From Stentor coeruleus (taxonomy: Eukaryota; Ciliophora; Heterotrichea; Heterotrichida; Stentoridae): DNA of 52,953 nt. The translations under genes and the position numbers were made by a program. The DNA is taken from NCBI GenBank assembly GCA_001970955.1, contig MPUH01000459.1:1-52953 (forward strand), read 5' to 3'. This document shows positions 1-9,343 of the stretch, piece after piece (position 1 is the first letter of the stretch; the number at the start of each line of letters is the position of its first letter). The notes under the pieces were generated by a model. It worked only from the letters and a program-made list of their open reading frames with translations. It was not told the DNA's origin and did no database searches.

Positions 1-528
1 GATTAAGTTTGAATAATTTCTGATGGTTTGAGTATGGTATTGTGAAGAAAATTTGAATTGTTGTATTTAAAAAGTTTTGATAAGGTTATAAAAATCTTAA
101 GTATTGGAAAATTAAGAGTGAGATTAAATGAATAAAAACCTTTTAGTGCTAAGTGTGTGATTTTATATCAGAAGGGAAGCAGGTAAATGTAATTTTTGAA
201 TACTTTAGTAAGTCACTAGTAAGGTTTTTATTAACTTTTTTTAGTATAATATTAGCATAGAAAATACAAAAATTAGTGTTATAAGTAGTTTACACTTTAA
301 TAAATACGTATAAAAAAATTTAATTTATAAACTTGGAAATTAAAATAAGTTTCTAGTATAGGAAAAATATATAAACACTTAGATTAAATAAAACAGATAA
401 TAAATAGTATAATCTTATATATTTATATATCAATCATATACACAGCATATTCCAATACAAAAAACATACAAAACAACCCATCCAAGCATATTTTTCAAAA
501 ATTGTATTCTTATCATTAAAATTAAACA
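1..528. other. Intergenic, no gene seen
   Basis: I see no convincing reading frame here. Roughly the first 240 bases are G-rich and C-poor, and the last 130 are C-rich and G-poor. By the polarity seen elsewhere in the window, this is what a convergent gap looks like: the 3' flank of a plus-strand gene lying to the left, followed by the 3' flank of the minus-strand HEAT-repeat gene. Confidence 0.6.
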
Positions 529-3087
529 TCAAATTTGGTTTTCTAACTCTACTAATAGGCATTTCAAAACACTTTCACAGTTAAAAGATAAAGGATATGG
601 CAAATTAATTGCCTCTTTAATCGCACATTTCAAAGACTGTTTCTGAGAGTTCTTATTTGAAAACTCTGCCAAAATTCCTTCAACTGTGAAATTCTTACTA
701 ATTGCCCTTGCTGTGTTGTTTCTAACATAAAAATGCTCATCATGCAAGCCAAGAATCAATGTGCGGAATTGTGATGGGCCAATCAATCCAAGTCCTTTAG
801 CTGCTTGAGCTCTAATAATATGGTTCATATCTTTAGTAAAAGCTTCAATAAGCATCATTTCTCCCTGTGGTCCAAGATCAATAATACACTGTATGCATAT
901 ATCTCTAATCTCTTTGCATGGGTCTTTTAAAAACTTCATATAAAGTGGCATAAGACTATTTGGTTTAAGATAAACCAGTTTATTATTCGCTCGATCTGCT
1001 ATGCTTTTTAATGACAATAATGACTCTTTTCTTATAGCCGGGGTATTTTCTGTACTTAACTTAAACAATATCTCAATAACATAGTCTACAGTATTAGAAT
1101 CAACATTAGAAAACCCTAAAGCTCTAATAATAGCAGTTCTTATTACTAAATTCCCAATAGGTTCTTTCATCATAATTTCAATAACTTTTTTCTCTCCTTC
1201 TGGGCCTAGTTTTACAATAGTTTCAGCAACATAATTTCGATTTATACTCCCTTCTTTGAGTTTTTTTATTAACATAAGGATTAATGTTTTTGCGGCGGGT
1301 CTCCCCGCCGATGATAAAGCTAAACATGCAGCATTACGAACTTGTAGATATTCATCTTTAAGTAATAGTATAAGTTCAGAACATGCACGGGTTGAATCAT
1401 TACCAAGACGTCCAATAGCCCATGCGGCCATAGCTCTAACTTGAGGTTCGTTATCTTTTAAAGCACGAATAAGACAATCAATTGAATCTAAAGCTTCTGG
1501 TATTGAAACTTCAGATAAAATCTGCACAGCGGTTTTTTTTACTTCAACACTTGGATCACGGAGGGCCATACATATTGCTCTGATTGTAGAAACGCTTAAT
1601 AAACCAGGTTCAGAAAACTCAGAAACACTTCTTTCAGTCATTTTTATGGACTCAGGGAGTAATGGGAAAGCATTTGTGCTGAAACTTAAGTTTTCTCCTT
1701 TAGACCATCTTTGTAAAGCTGCAAGAAAATCTCTTGGGCTTATAGCGAGGACTGCTTCTGAGCATGGATCTTCTAATATACTAACAGTAGGTCCTTTATA
1801 TTTCCACAATGATCCTGGTAGGATGCTTTCTGTGTAATCTTTGCTATCATCTTCAAGCCGAATATTAATCTGTTTAGGTTTTTCCGGACACAAAAAACTC
1901 AAAGCTTGTAAACAAGCAATCCTAACATCTTGATTTTGATGGGTTTTTAGCATCCTTATCAAAGCTTTTTCCCCCATAGTTCCACATATTCTTAAAATAG
2001 AAGCAGGGAGTATTTTATTACCAAACCCTGATATCATCTGTTCAAATATAGCAACAATTCCAGAATCAGCAACAACAGTATACATCCTGCTTAATGCTAG
2101 CATAGCAAGTTCTTTAATCCCAATTGGACTATTTAAAATATCCTGCGCTAGCGCAGGAACAAGTATAGATTTCTGCACAGTACTAGTAAGTAATAATCTT
2201 TCAAGTATCCAATTTTTAAAATATTTTTGTTCATTACTAGCTGTTGATATCAAATATTTTATCCCTAAAGGACCAAGATTAAACAAACAAGCAAAAGCTG
2301 AAGAATACAAACTTTCATGTGTTGATGTCTCATCATGATGCATAATCTGGCCTATTATTTGAAGTTTTTGCATTATTAATGGGAAATTACCACACTCGCC
2401 TATAATAAAAAGAACGCATTCAAGAAACTCATCATCTTGATCCTCCCAATCTTCAAGGCTTATAAATAATGTATCTAGTATCATTTGGATTACAGATTCA
2501 GCTTTAGATGCTTTTATTATATTGTTTATACAGTATAAAGCACTGAATTTCAAGTCTTTACATGGGTTTTTGATGAATTCTAAGTATTTTATAACTTTTA
2601 AATCTAAGTCCAGTTTTTCGACATCCCCAAATTCGCAGTCTTTAACATTTTTATACCTTGAATCAAACATATCTTTGTTGTTCTCAAAAGGATTGCTTTC
2701 AAGATAATAATTTGAAAACCTTTCAACTGCGCTTTTATCTGGACTAGCCCTAAGACCTGATTTTTCTGAAGACTGACTTGTCACTTGAATACTTTTTCTA
2801 AGGATTTTCATCCTTTTTTGTTTAGATGCGGAGTTCACTGACCAGTCTTGTTCGATAACATCGTTTAAGATTTTCTTTGATGTTGTTTGTAAGCGAATAC
2901 TTTTTGTTAGAGTATCAGAAATGTGACTTTGTGTTCTTTTTGATGCTTTGGTTGGAGTTTTGAATGAGGATGGGGGAAGATATCGGGTTGGACTAGATGA
3001 TGAAATCGAGTATTTTGTGATTTTACGAGTACAGGCTGAAACAGGTCGTGTATGTTCAGAATCAGGAGAAATAAAATCTAAATTCAT
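529..3087 (-). CDS. HEAT/armadillo-repeat protein
   Basis: An 852-residue protein. About the first 120 residues are Ser/Thr/Lys-rich and look disordered. From about residue 170 to the end it is a chain of paired helices of HEAT type. Good repeat cores include VEVKKTAVQILSEV, PQVRAMAAWAIGRLG (about residue 550) and LQVRNAACLALSSAG (about 583), with the typical Asp-Pro turns, as in DPSVEVK and DPCKEIRD. HEAT arrays are protein-binding scaffolds; no catalytic domain is visible, so the partner is unknown. The ATG at 3085-3087 is the first in frame and the gene ends in TGA. No intron is needed. An 18-bp GC-rich perfect palindrome lies inside the gene at 2141-2158. A ciliary or cytoskeletal scaffold role is possible but not shown by the sequence. 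Confidence 0.85.
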   Translation of the reverse strand: MNLDFISPDSEHTRPVSACTRKITKYSISSSSPTRYLPPSSFKTPTKASKRTQSHISDTLTKSIRLQTTSKKILNDVIEQDWSVNSASKQKRMKILRKSIQVTSQSSEKSGLRASPDKSAVERFSNYYLESNPFENNKDMFDSRYKNVKDCEFGDVEKLDLDLKVIKYLEFIKNPCKDLKFSALYCINNIIKASKAESVIQMILDTLFISLEDWEDQDDEFLECVLFIIGECGNFPLIMQKLQIIGQIMHHDETSTHESLYSSAFACLFNLGPLGIKYLISTASNEQKYFKNWILERLLLTSTVQKSILVPALAQDILNSPIGIKELAMLALSRMYTVVADSGIVAIFEQMISGFGNKILPASILRICGTMGEKALIRMLKTHQNQDVRIACLQALSFLCPEKPKQINIRLEDDSKDYTESILPGSLWKYKGPTVSILEDPCSEAVLAISPRDFLAALQRWSKGENLSFSTNAFPLLPESIKMTERSVSEFSEPGLLSVSTIRAICMALRDPSVEVKKTAVQILSEVSIPEALDSIDCLIRALKDNEPQVRAMAAWAIGRLGNDSTRACSELILLLKDEYLQVRNAACLALSSAGRPAAKTLILMLIKKLKEGSINRNYVAETIVKLGPEGEKKVIEIMMKEPIGNLVIRTAIIRALGFSNVDSNTVDYVIEILFKLSTENTPAIRKESLLSLKSIADRANNKLVYLKPNSLMPLYMKFLKDPCKEIRDICIQCIIDLGPQGEMMLIEAFTKDMNHIIRAQAAKGLGLIGPSQFRTLILGLHDEHFYVRNNTARAISKNFTVEGILAEFSNKNSQKQSLKCAIKEAINLPYPLSFNCESVLKCLLVELENQI

Positions 3088-3641
3088 GAAGATTTTTATA
3101 GTCCAACTGCCATTTATGCTTTTCGGTAGCTTTGAAACTTGTAAATTGTAAAGATTTTAGTTAGTATGGGAGAGAAATAGTTTGGAAAATATGAGATAAA
3201 AAAATTAGGGGTTTTTTTTGGGATTTAGTAATGATAGTTGAAAAAATAGTTTTCTTAAAATTTACCGCTTAAAATTGTAGAAGCTTTTGGTTAGTAAATA
3301 GAGTTTTTTTAATGTTTTTGATATGGTTTTAATAAAGGAGTGTATGATAAAGATGAATTTTATTTAGTGGATTGAAATAAGAAGTTTTTTTTTCTTATGA
3401 AAAATTAATCTGAACAGGAAAAGTGATATTGGTAATGTTTTATGTTTATATTTAGGCTAGGATATTATTCTTTAATTAGTATGTGGTTTTTTAGGAAAAA
3501 TATGAGATTTTACACAACCTAATAACCAAAATATCTTTTCTAGATAAAACCAATTATCCTAAGCTAAAGCAAACACAAACCATCAAATATTTATTTTCAC
3601 ATAAATTTACTACAACTTCTTTCAATCTAAAACTGTTTAAG
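3088..3641. other. Intergenic between two minus-strand genes
   Basis: No supported gene. The part next to the HEAT-repeat gene start is G-rich on the plus strand, and the part next to the following gene's stop (about 3510-3640) is C-rich. This matches the 5'-flank and 3'-flank polarity seen elsewhere in the window. Confidence 0.6.
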
Positions 3642-5174
3642 TTAATCTGATTTTTTTCTTGAAGGTGTTGATGAGCCAGAAGAACTTGATGAATTCGAGC
3701 ATTTTGAAGAAGGTTTCATTATTTTATCCTCAACTTTAGTACCCTCCACATATTTTTCATTATCTAGCACATCTTCAACTTCAGCATTCTCCACATTTTT
3801 TTCATTATCTAGTACTTCAACTTTAGCATCCTCCACATTTTTTTCATCATTTAGCACTTTAAATTTAGTTTCCTCTACATCTTTTTCATTATCCAAAACT
3901 TCATCAATCTTTAAAATATTCTCATCACATACTTTTTCCTCATCAATCTTTAAAATATTCTCATCACATACTTTTCCCTCACCACTTTCTTTACTACTTT
4001 CATCATATTTTACTTCAAAATTATCATCAACATCTTCTTTAACAATAAAACTTGTCCTATCTTCTTCAACAATCCCTTCAACAATTCTTTCATTTTTTTG
4101 TTCCCTCCTACCTTCCTCACAATCATCCCTAACACCTACTTTTTCTTGTAAAAAATAAAATGCTTTATCTAATTCCCTTTCCAAATCCTCACAATCATAA
4201 TTTTCCTCTTTATCATCCTCACAAATCCTTCTACAAATCTCATAATCATTTGTATACTGTCTTTTTGATGGGAATTGTTGTTGATAATCTTTACATAAAA
4301 AGTCAACCATTTGCATAGTTTCAAATGCCACCCTAGGAGGAGTTATTTTTGTATGATCTTCAATATAAAAAATCAATAATGGTTTAAAACCTGATTCAAA
4401 AGCTGAACAATAAGTTTCACCCCAGGTTAAAAATTTCTCTGAAGTTATAGTTCCAATAAGTTCAATAGGTCCTGAAGATTTTATAGCAAGTTTATATGAG
4501 AAAAAACTAGGAAGGTATTTTATTTTAGGGTTTTGAGGTTTTAAAGATTTGCTTATAAGATAAGGGTTTTTTACTTTAAAGCTATGAAGGGGCTGATCAG
4601 AAAATGATTTTATAAAAAGAACTGCAATTTGGCTGTAAAATGCTTTGAATTTATAGAAGGATAAAGGAAAATAGTCAAAGAAGTCAGAGGGTTTTGTATG
4701 AAAGGCTGATGAATAATCTTCGAGTTTTGCTAGTATTAGTTGGCTTGGGTTAAAACTTTTACTTTCAAGGTATTCTAAAAGATTAAATTTTTCTTTAATG
4801 CTCTCTGAGGATATTTCGTAGACTATAAGTTTTTCGCTAGACCCGAAGTTTGAAGCAAATTTTGGATCTTTGGCTAGCAAATGTAGAATGTCTTCAGGGG
4901 TCGACCACTTACTAATACAATGCAAGTCGAGAATTTCTTCTTTTTCTTGGTTTTTAGCATTAGTTGTTGTATGATATTCATTGATTGCAAGATTAAGTAA
5001 ATTCAATGAAGTGCTTAGACATGATATATTTTTACTGAATGTTTCTTACATAAGCATACTTATAAGATCTGCTGGGGTTGTTAAAAGGGAAGGATTTTCT
5101 CTAAGCTTGCAATAGTTTTCTCTTTCAAATACAGCTTGTGATGTATTAGTCTTCAAAGAAGCCCTTAAGGTCAT
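3642..5174 (-). CDS. Unknown acidic-tailed protein, one 15-nt intron
   Basis: The long frame begins without an ATG (TTG at 5004-5006). Removing a 15-nt intron at 5035-5049 joins it in frame to a 5' exon (5050-5174) starting MTLRASLKTNTSQAVFERE; an in-frame TAA directly precedes that ATG. The spliced coding length is 1518 nt, giving 505 residues. I do not recognise the N-terminal 300 residues, which are folded-looking and rich in Phe, Tyr and Leu. The C-terminal third is highly acidic and repetitive: a 13-residue unit (KVCDENILKIDEE) occurs twice in tandem, followed by about four degenerate copies of a VLDNEKNVE-like unit. The extreme C-terminus is Ser-rich and basic (SSGSSTPSRKKSD). No membrane segment is evident. 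Function unknown. Confidence 0.75.
5035..5049 (-). other. 15-nt spliceosomal intron
   Basis: Sense sequence GTAAGAAACATTCAG, with GT and AG ends and A at position 10. Removing it joins exon 5050-5174 to 3642-5034 in frame and bypasses an in-frame TAA at its border. Confidence 0.88.
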
Positions 5175-5338
5175 TTATCCAATGTTTATTAATAACTTTT
5201 ATGAATAAACTAGATCTGATTAGAACTAAACTGATCTAGGAATATAGAAAATAATGATATAAATTTACTAGGTTTTAATATAATACTCCTAAAATGCTTA
5301 TATTTTTTGATGTATGCTATTCTCTATCATTATAAATC

Positions 5339-7471
5339 ATGAATCCTAAAACACGACTAAAAGAATTGCGTGGAGAAATCGACGAAATCAAGCAAAAAAT
5401 GCAGCTTTCCAGCAACTTTCTCAATGACACTGATGAACCTCCTACAGACCTAGCGAAAATCAGAGAAAAGCAAACTTTAATCGTAAAACTAAATTCTCTT
5501 AAAACCTCCAATGCAGAAAAGCAAGAATCTTTAAATAATGCTTTAGCGAGCTTGACTAAAAAACTCCAATCTTTAGCCCATAAAAAACAAAGCGCCTTTA
5601 AAAACAGGTCTTTAAGATCAAAATACCTATCGCAAGTCAGCTCTTTAGAACAAGAACTAGAAAAGGTTTCCGCAGACTTTGCCGCTTTTTCTTCAAATTT
5701 ATCTAAACGTATGAGAAACTCACTTAATCTTGGACACATAAAATCTTTTGACCTAACACTTAATCCTATTGAATCAGAACTTTTAAAAGTGACTTCAAAC
5801 TATAATTCCTTAAAACAAACTCTAGAAAGCCTTGAACAAGAAGCAGGACGTCTTGAAAACACTTATTTAATGCTAAAAGAAGACTACTTTACAGCTTATT
5901 TAATTCAAGCAGATCTTATCCTTCAGCGTGAAGATCTAGAAATGCAAATTGATATGATGGAGATTCAATTTGCTGATGAAATTGAATACGATGAAGATGA
6001 AGACGATTTCATATTACAAATGCTAAAACTCAAAAAAATCAAAGATCCATATCTATCACAATTAGACAAACTAGAAAACGCAAATGAAAGAATTGATGAA
6101 AATGTGAGTTTATTAAGAGAAACCTTAATGGGAACAAATGGGGAAATATACAATATGTGTACAGCAAGTCCTGGTTACGAAGATTTAAAAGCCTTAGAAG
6201 AAAAACTTAGCCAAAAATCCAATACTTTTAAAGCCTTAAGCATAGAAAACATAATATCTGATGTGAATTCCCTTGAGAACTTCGACTTAGACGAGCAGAT
6301 TTTAAAAATCCAACTAGCCGCTATAGAAAAAAATGAAGAAATCCTCCGACAGGTCTGGTTCGCAGAAGAAAAAGCTCATCTCGCCTTATCAAAACTGGGA
6401 AAAAACTCAGAAATCCTAGAGCTTTCTATAAGTAAAAAGGGTTACACAAACAAAATCGCAGCTATAAACCAATGGAAAGCTGAAGTGCGGAAAATTATCC
6501 CACAAGGTCCTGTTGATTATACAAAAATCGTCCCAGATAGTATAATATTAGGAGAATTTAAATCCCAATTCTCATCAATGTCATACAAAGACCATAAAAA
6601 ACTTGAAAATCTCCTAAACGCCTATCTTCATTTATTAGAAAAAAGGGAAAAGTTCTACAAAAATCTCCCTGTTTCAGAAAAACTTAAAGAAAAAGAAAAA
6701 ATCCAACAAGGTCTTTTAAATTTACTACTTGAAAAACCTGAAAACCTCATGAAAATAGTCGATTTAAAAAAAAACTTAACTCAACATGAGAAAAATGAAA
6801 ACAATATAATAGAGTCTATAAAACAAATGGGTATTGTTTTAAACCCATACAAAGCACAAATGTATATGGCTAAAGATAAACTTACATCATGGGAAGAATT
6901 ATATAAAAGTAAATGTGAAAGGGTAAATCAATGTAAAAATGATCTAGGAAATCTTACAGGTTCATTAAAACTAATAAAAAATGAAGTAGAAAAAATCAGA
7001 GACAGTTTAAAAAATGTGACCTGCCAAGAATTCGAGCTGAGCACCCAAGCGACTCAGATTTTAGAAGAAAAACGGGCTAATATGCTTGCGTCGTTACAAG
7101 AGCTCCAGAAAAACACAAGAAATCCTGATGAGTTACAATTATATGAAAAAAATTATAAAGTAGTTGAAGCTGCGGCCAGATTAGAAAAAGCGACAAAAGA
7201 ACTGAAAAATTTCGACCAAAACATTATGGGAATAATACACAATATAGAACAAGAAGAGTCTGTTTTTAGAAAACAGCAACAAGAACTTGATATTGAAATG
7301 AAAGAAGTTCAAAATGAGCAAGGGTTTATAAAAGAATATGAAGATAAACTTAGAAAACTAGAAAACATGGATTTTGGTATGCATTTTGCTTTAGATCATC
7401 CACAAAGTCCATTAGAAAATTTTATAAGAAATGAAATAAGGGGTTTTTATATGGGATTTTCGGGGATATAA
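5339..7471 (+). CDS. Long coiled-coil protein
   Basis: A 710-residue protein made almost entirely of charged heptad-like coiled coil (rich in Lys, Glu, Leu and Gln), with short breaks near residues 205-225 (acidic stretch YDEDEDDFILQML) and about 385-410. No motor, nucleotide-binding or membrane segment is visible. It starts at the ATG at 5339, 164 bp from the divergently transcribed gene ending at 5174. It ends at TAA 7469-7471, but the same frame stays open through the following 36 nt into the next reading frame (ATG at 7508), so the two may be one gene. No 15- or 16-nt GT-AG intron covers that TAA. A structural role in cilia, basal bodies or cortex is a guess from composition only. Confidence 0.8.
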   Translation: MNPKTRLKELRGEIDEIKQKMQLSSNFLNDTDEPPTDLAKIREKQTLIVKLNSLKTSNAEKQESLNNALASLTKKLQSLAHKKQSAFKNRSLRSKYLSQVSSLEQELEKVSADFAAFSSNLSKRMRNSLNLGHIKSFDLTLNPIESELLKVTSNYNSLKQTLESLEQEAGRLENTYLMLKEDYFTAYLIQADLILQREDLEMQIDMMEIQFADEIEYDEDEDDFILQMLKLKKIKDPYLSQLDKLENANERIDENVSLLRETLMGTNGEIYNMCTASPGYEDLKALEEKLSQKSNTFKALSIENIISDVNSLENFDLDEQILKIQLAAIEKNEEILRQVWFAEEKAHLALSKLGKNSEILELSISKKGYTNKIAAINQWKAEVRKIIPQGPVDYTKIVPDSIILGEFKSQFSSMSYKDHKKLENLLNAYLHLLEKREKFYKNLPVSEKLKEKEKIQQGLLNLLLEKPENLMKIVDLKKNLTQHEKNENNIIESIKQMGIVLNPYKAQMYMAKDKLTSWEELYKSKCERVNQCKNDLGNLTGSLKLIKNEVEKIRDSLKNVTCQEFELSTQATQILEEKRANMLASLQELQKNTRNPDELQLYEKNYKVVEAAARLEKATKELKNFDQNIMGIIHNIEQEESVFRKQQQELDIEMKEVQNEQGFIKEYEDKLRKLENMDFGMHFALDHPQSPLENFIRNEIRGFYMGFSGI

Positions 7472-7507
7472 AATTTGGTTTTTATAAGGGTTTTTGAGGA
7501 TTGTGGT

Positions 7508-8158
7508 ATGATTGAGAAGAATTTTATGGAGTTTGTAGAGAAAAAACTTGGGAAACAAACTGTTAGTATAAATAGCAATCAAAGAATAGTACAGAAAAAA
7601 TATTATCGTTTTCGTTTAGATGGAATACCTACAAATGAGAGAAATTTTTATGAGAAAATAGTCCCACTTTTAGAAGGTGCGGAGTTGTATAAGAAACTTA
7701 GGAATTCTGATAAAAGGGTAGCTTTTGATCCAATGGAAGAATTACCACCAGAAAATTGTGGCTATGCGATAAGATATGTGCATTTACATAAAAGTTTAGA
7801 GAAAATTGATTTAAAACAACCATTAAAGCCTGGATTTGATTTAGTGGTTAAGGTAGATCAGTTACAAAGTCCTAAACTTTCTCAGAATACCCTTTCGTTG
7901 ATTAGGTCGCTTGGACATGAAGAAAATGAGTTTGATGGACCGTATGATATGGCGAGTTGCTATTTGTCAATCCCTGAGGAACATAGAGAATTTTACTACC
8001 CTTTTACCTTACAACTTAATAATAATGACCGCATTGAACTCATTGCTAAAGACTTCCTTACTTTTAAACAGTGGATTAATGGGATAAACGCTTTGGTTAA
8101 AAACAAAAAAAGACTTGTGAAACTTCGTAGCCGCATTGAAAGCTACACTTCAGTATAA
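7508..8158 (+). CDS. PH-like protein or C-terminal part of the preceding gene
   Basis: From the ATG at 7508 this frame encodes 216 residues. It is globular, with beta-strand-like segments (YYRFRLDGIP, GFDLVVKVDQL, FYYPFTLQL, RIELIAKDF) and a final amphipathic helix (FKQWINGINALVKNK). That order resembles the end of a pleckstrin-homology-type fold; this is inference without alignment. It lies in the same frame as the coiled-coil frame upstream, separated only by TAA 7469-7471 and 12 open codons. Its first codons are G-rich and C-poor, unlike other gene starts here, which fits the 3' part of one longer gene. Alternatives are a separate gene with a leader under 37 nt, stop readthrough, or a base error. 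Confidence 0.65.
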   Translation: MIEKNFMEFVEKKLGKQTVSINSNQRIVQKKYYRFRLDGIPTNERNFYEKIVPLLEGAELYKKLRNSDKRVAFDPMEELPPENCGYAIRYVHLHKSLEKIDLKQPLKPGFDLVVKVDQLQSPKLSQNTLSLIRSLGHEENEFDGPYDMASCYLSIPEEHREFYYPFTLQLNNNDRIELIAKDFLTFKQWINGINALVKNKKRLVKLRSRIESYTSV

Positions 8159-8221
8159 TAACTTATCTTTCCACAAATTTATATAAACTTATATATATAA
8201 AAAACCCAATCTATCCTAAGC

Positions 8222-8464
8222 TATCCCATCATCATCATCAATCATTACACATAACCCCAGCCATAATTCAAAGCCATGATCCTCCATCTAAATAACCTCA
8301 AAAACCCACTTAAAATCTTATTCACCATATTAATCTTATTATNTATCCCATCATCATCATCAATCATTACACATAACCCCAGCCATAATTCAAAGCCATC
8401 ATCCTCCATCTAAATAACCTCAAAAACCCACTTAAAATCTTATTCACCATATTAATCTTATTAT
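8222..8464. repeat. Direct duplication around an N (assembly join)
   Basis: Bases 8222-8342 and 8344-8464 are near-identical 121-nt copies flanking a single N at 8343, with one visible mismatch (CCATGATC versus CCATCATC). This is the signature of two contig ends placed side by side without merging. It lies in the 3' flank of the NIPA-like gene and does not affect coding. Confidence 0.85.
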
Positions 8465-8470
8465 TATATC

Positions 8471-9343
8471 CTAAACTATAAAATCATAAGACCTAGCTTG
8501 CTGATACTTATTCTCCTTATAAGCCTTCAAATACTCAATTTTCCTAAAACTATGTAAAAATATCCCAGGCACAATCAACAAACACCCAATCCCAACAGCA
8601 CAATAATTAACCAAACTATGCCCAACACCAGCACTAACAAACATACTAAGTGGTAAACTATAACAAATATTCCATAAATAATACCCACCCATAACAATAA
8701 CCATATCATGTTCTTTTCCTAACTGATTCACAAACCCATTAGCCATAGCTAAAACCCCAACACTAACAACTAAAGCTAAAAACATAAAAATTCCATCTTC
8801 AGCTTTAGAAAAAACATCAGCGCAGATCCAAAAAATTTTCATTCCAGCGACAGCAAAACTACTAATCTGAGCTGGAATCCCTGTTTCGACTATGATTCTT
8901 CCAGCAAAATATCCAAGTCTTCTAAGAACTAATGTGCAAATTAGACTAGAAAATGTATAAAGATAGTAATAAAGGTCGAATAATTGACGAAAAGATTCTT
9001 GGGTTACTGTGAATTGTATACCTCCAAAGAGCATTACTATAATAAAACCACTAAGGATACTCATTGTTCCAAAAGTTTCAGCATTTGAGTATTTACGTTT
9101 TTCGTCTTTAATCAGAATATGTTTAAATACTGCTATATGAGCACTTGAAAGAAGGACATATGTTGATAATGGGAGGATTAATATTGAACATAATTCTAAG
9201 GTTAGACCTAGATAGAGCATATAAGTTATACGATTGTGGATTTTATTACGTGAAGGGAGGATTCGATGGAGGAAATGGGAGGATTCTTGGAGGTAGATGC
9301 CTATGAATAAACCTATTGATCCTGTTATATGAGAAAAGTCCAT
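8471..9343 (-). CDS. NIPA-like multi-pass membrane protein
   Basis: A 290-residue protein with about eight or nine hydrophobic segments from residue 8 to 262 and a short hydrophilic tail. The opening (SHITGSIGLFIGIYLQ) and the segment AETFGTMSILSGFIIVMLFGG, followed by a Gln/Glu- and Tyr-rich loop, resemble the NIPA magnesium-transporter branch of the drug/metabolite transporter superfamily. The match is weak and I cannot align it here; another DMT-type transporter is possible. It starts at the ATG 9341-9343 and ends in TAG. No signal peptide is separable from the first membrane helix. The 5' flank contains a 9-bp tandem repeat about 174 bp upstream of the ATG. Confidence 0.7.
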   Translation of the reverse strand: MDFSHITGSIGLFIGIYLQESSHFLHRILPSRNKIHNRITYMLYLGLTLELCSILILPLSTYVLLSSAHIAVFKHILIKDEKRKYSNAETFGTMSILSGFIIVMLFGGIQFTVTQESFRQLFDLYYYLYTFSSLICTLVLRRLGYFAGRIIVETGIPAQISSFAVAGMKIFWICADVFSKAEDGIFMFLALVVSVGVLAMANGFVNQLGKEHDMVIVMGGYYLWNICYSLPLSMFVSAGVGHSLVNYCAVGIGCLLIVPGIFLHSFRKIEYLKAYKENKYQQARSYDFIV

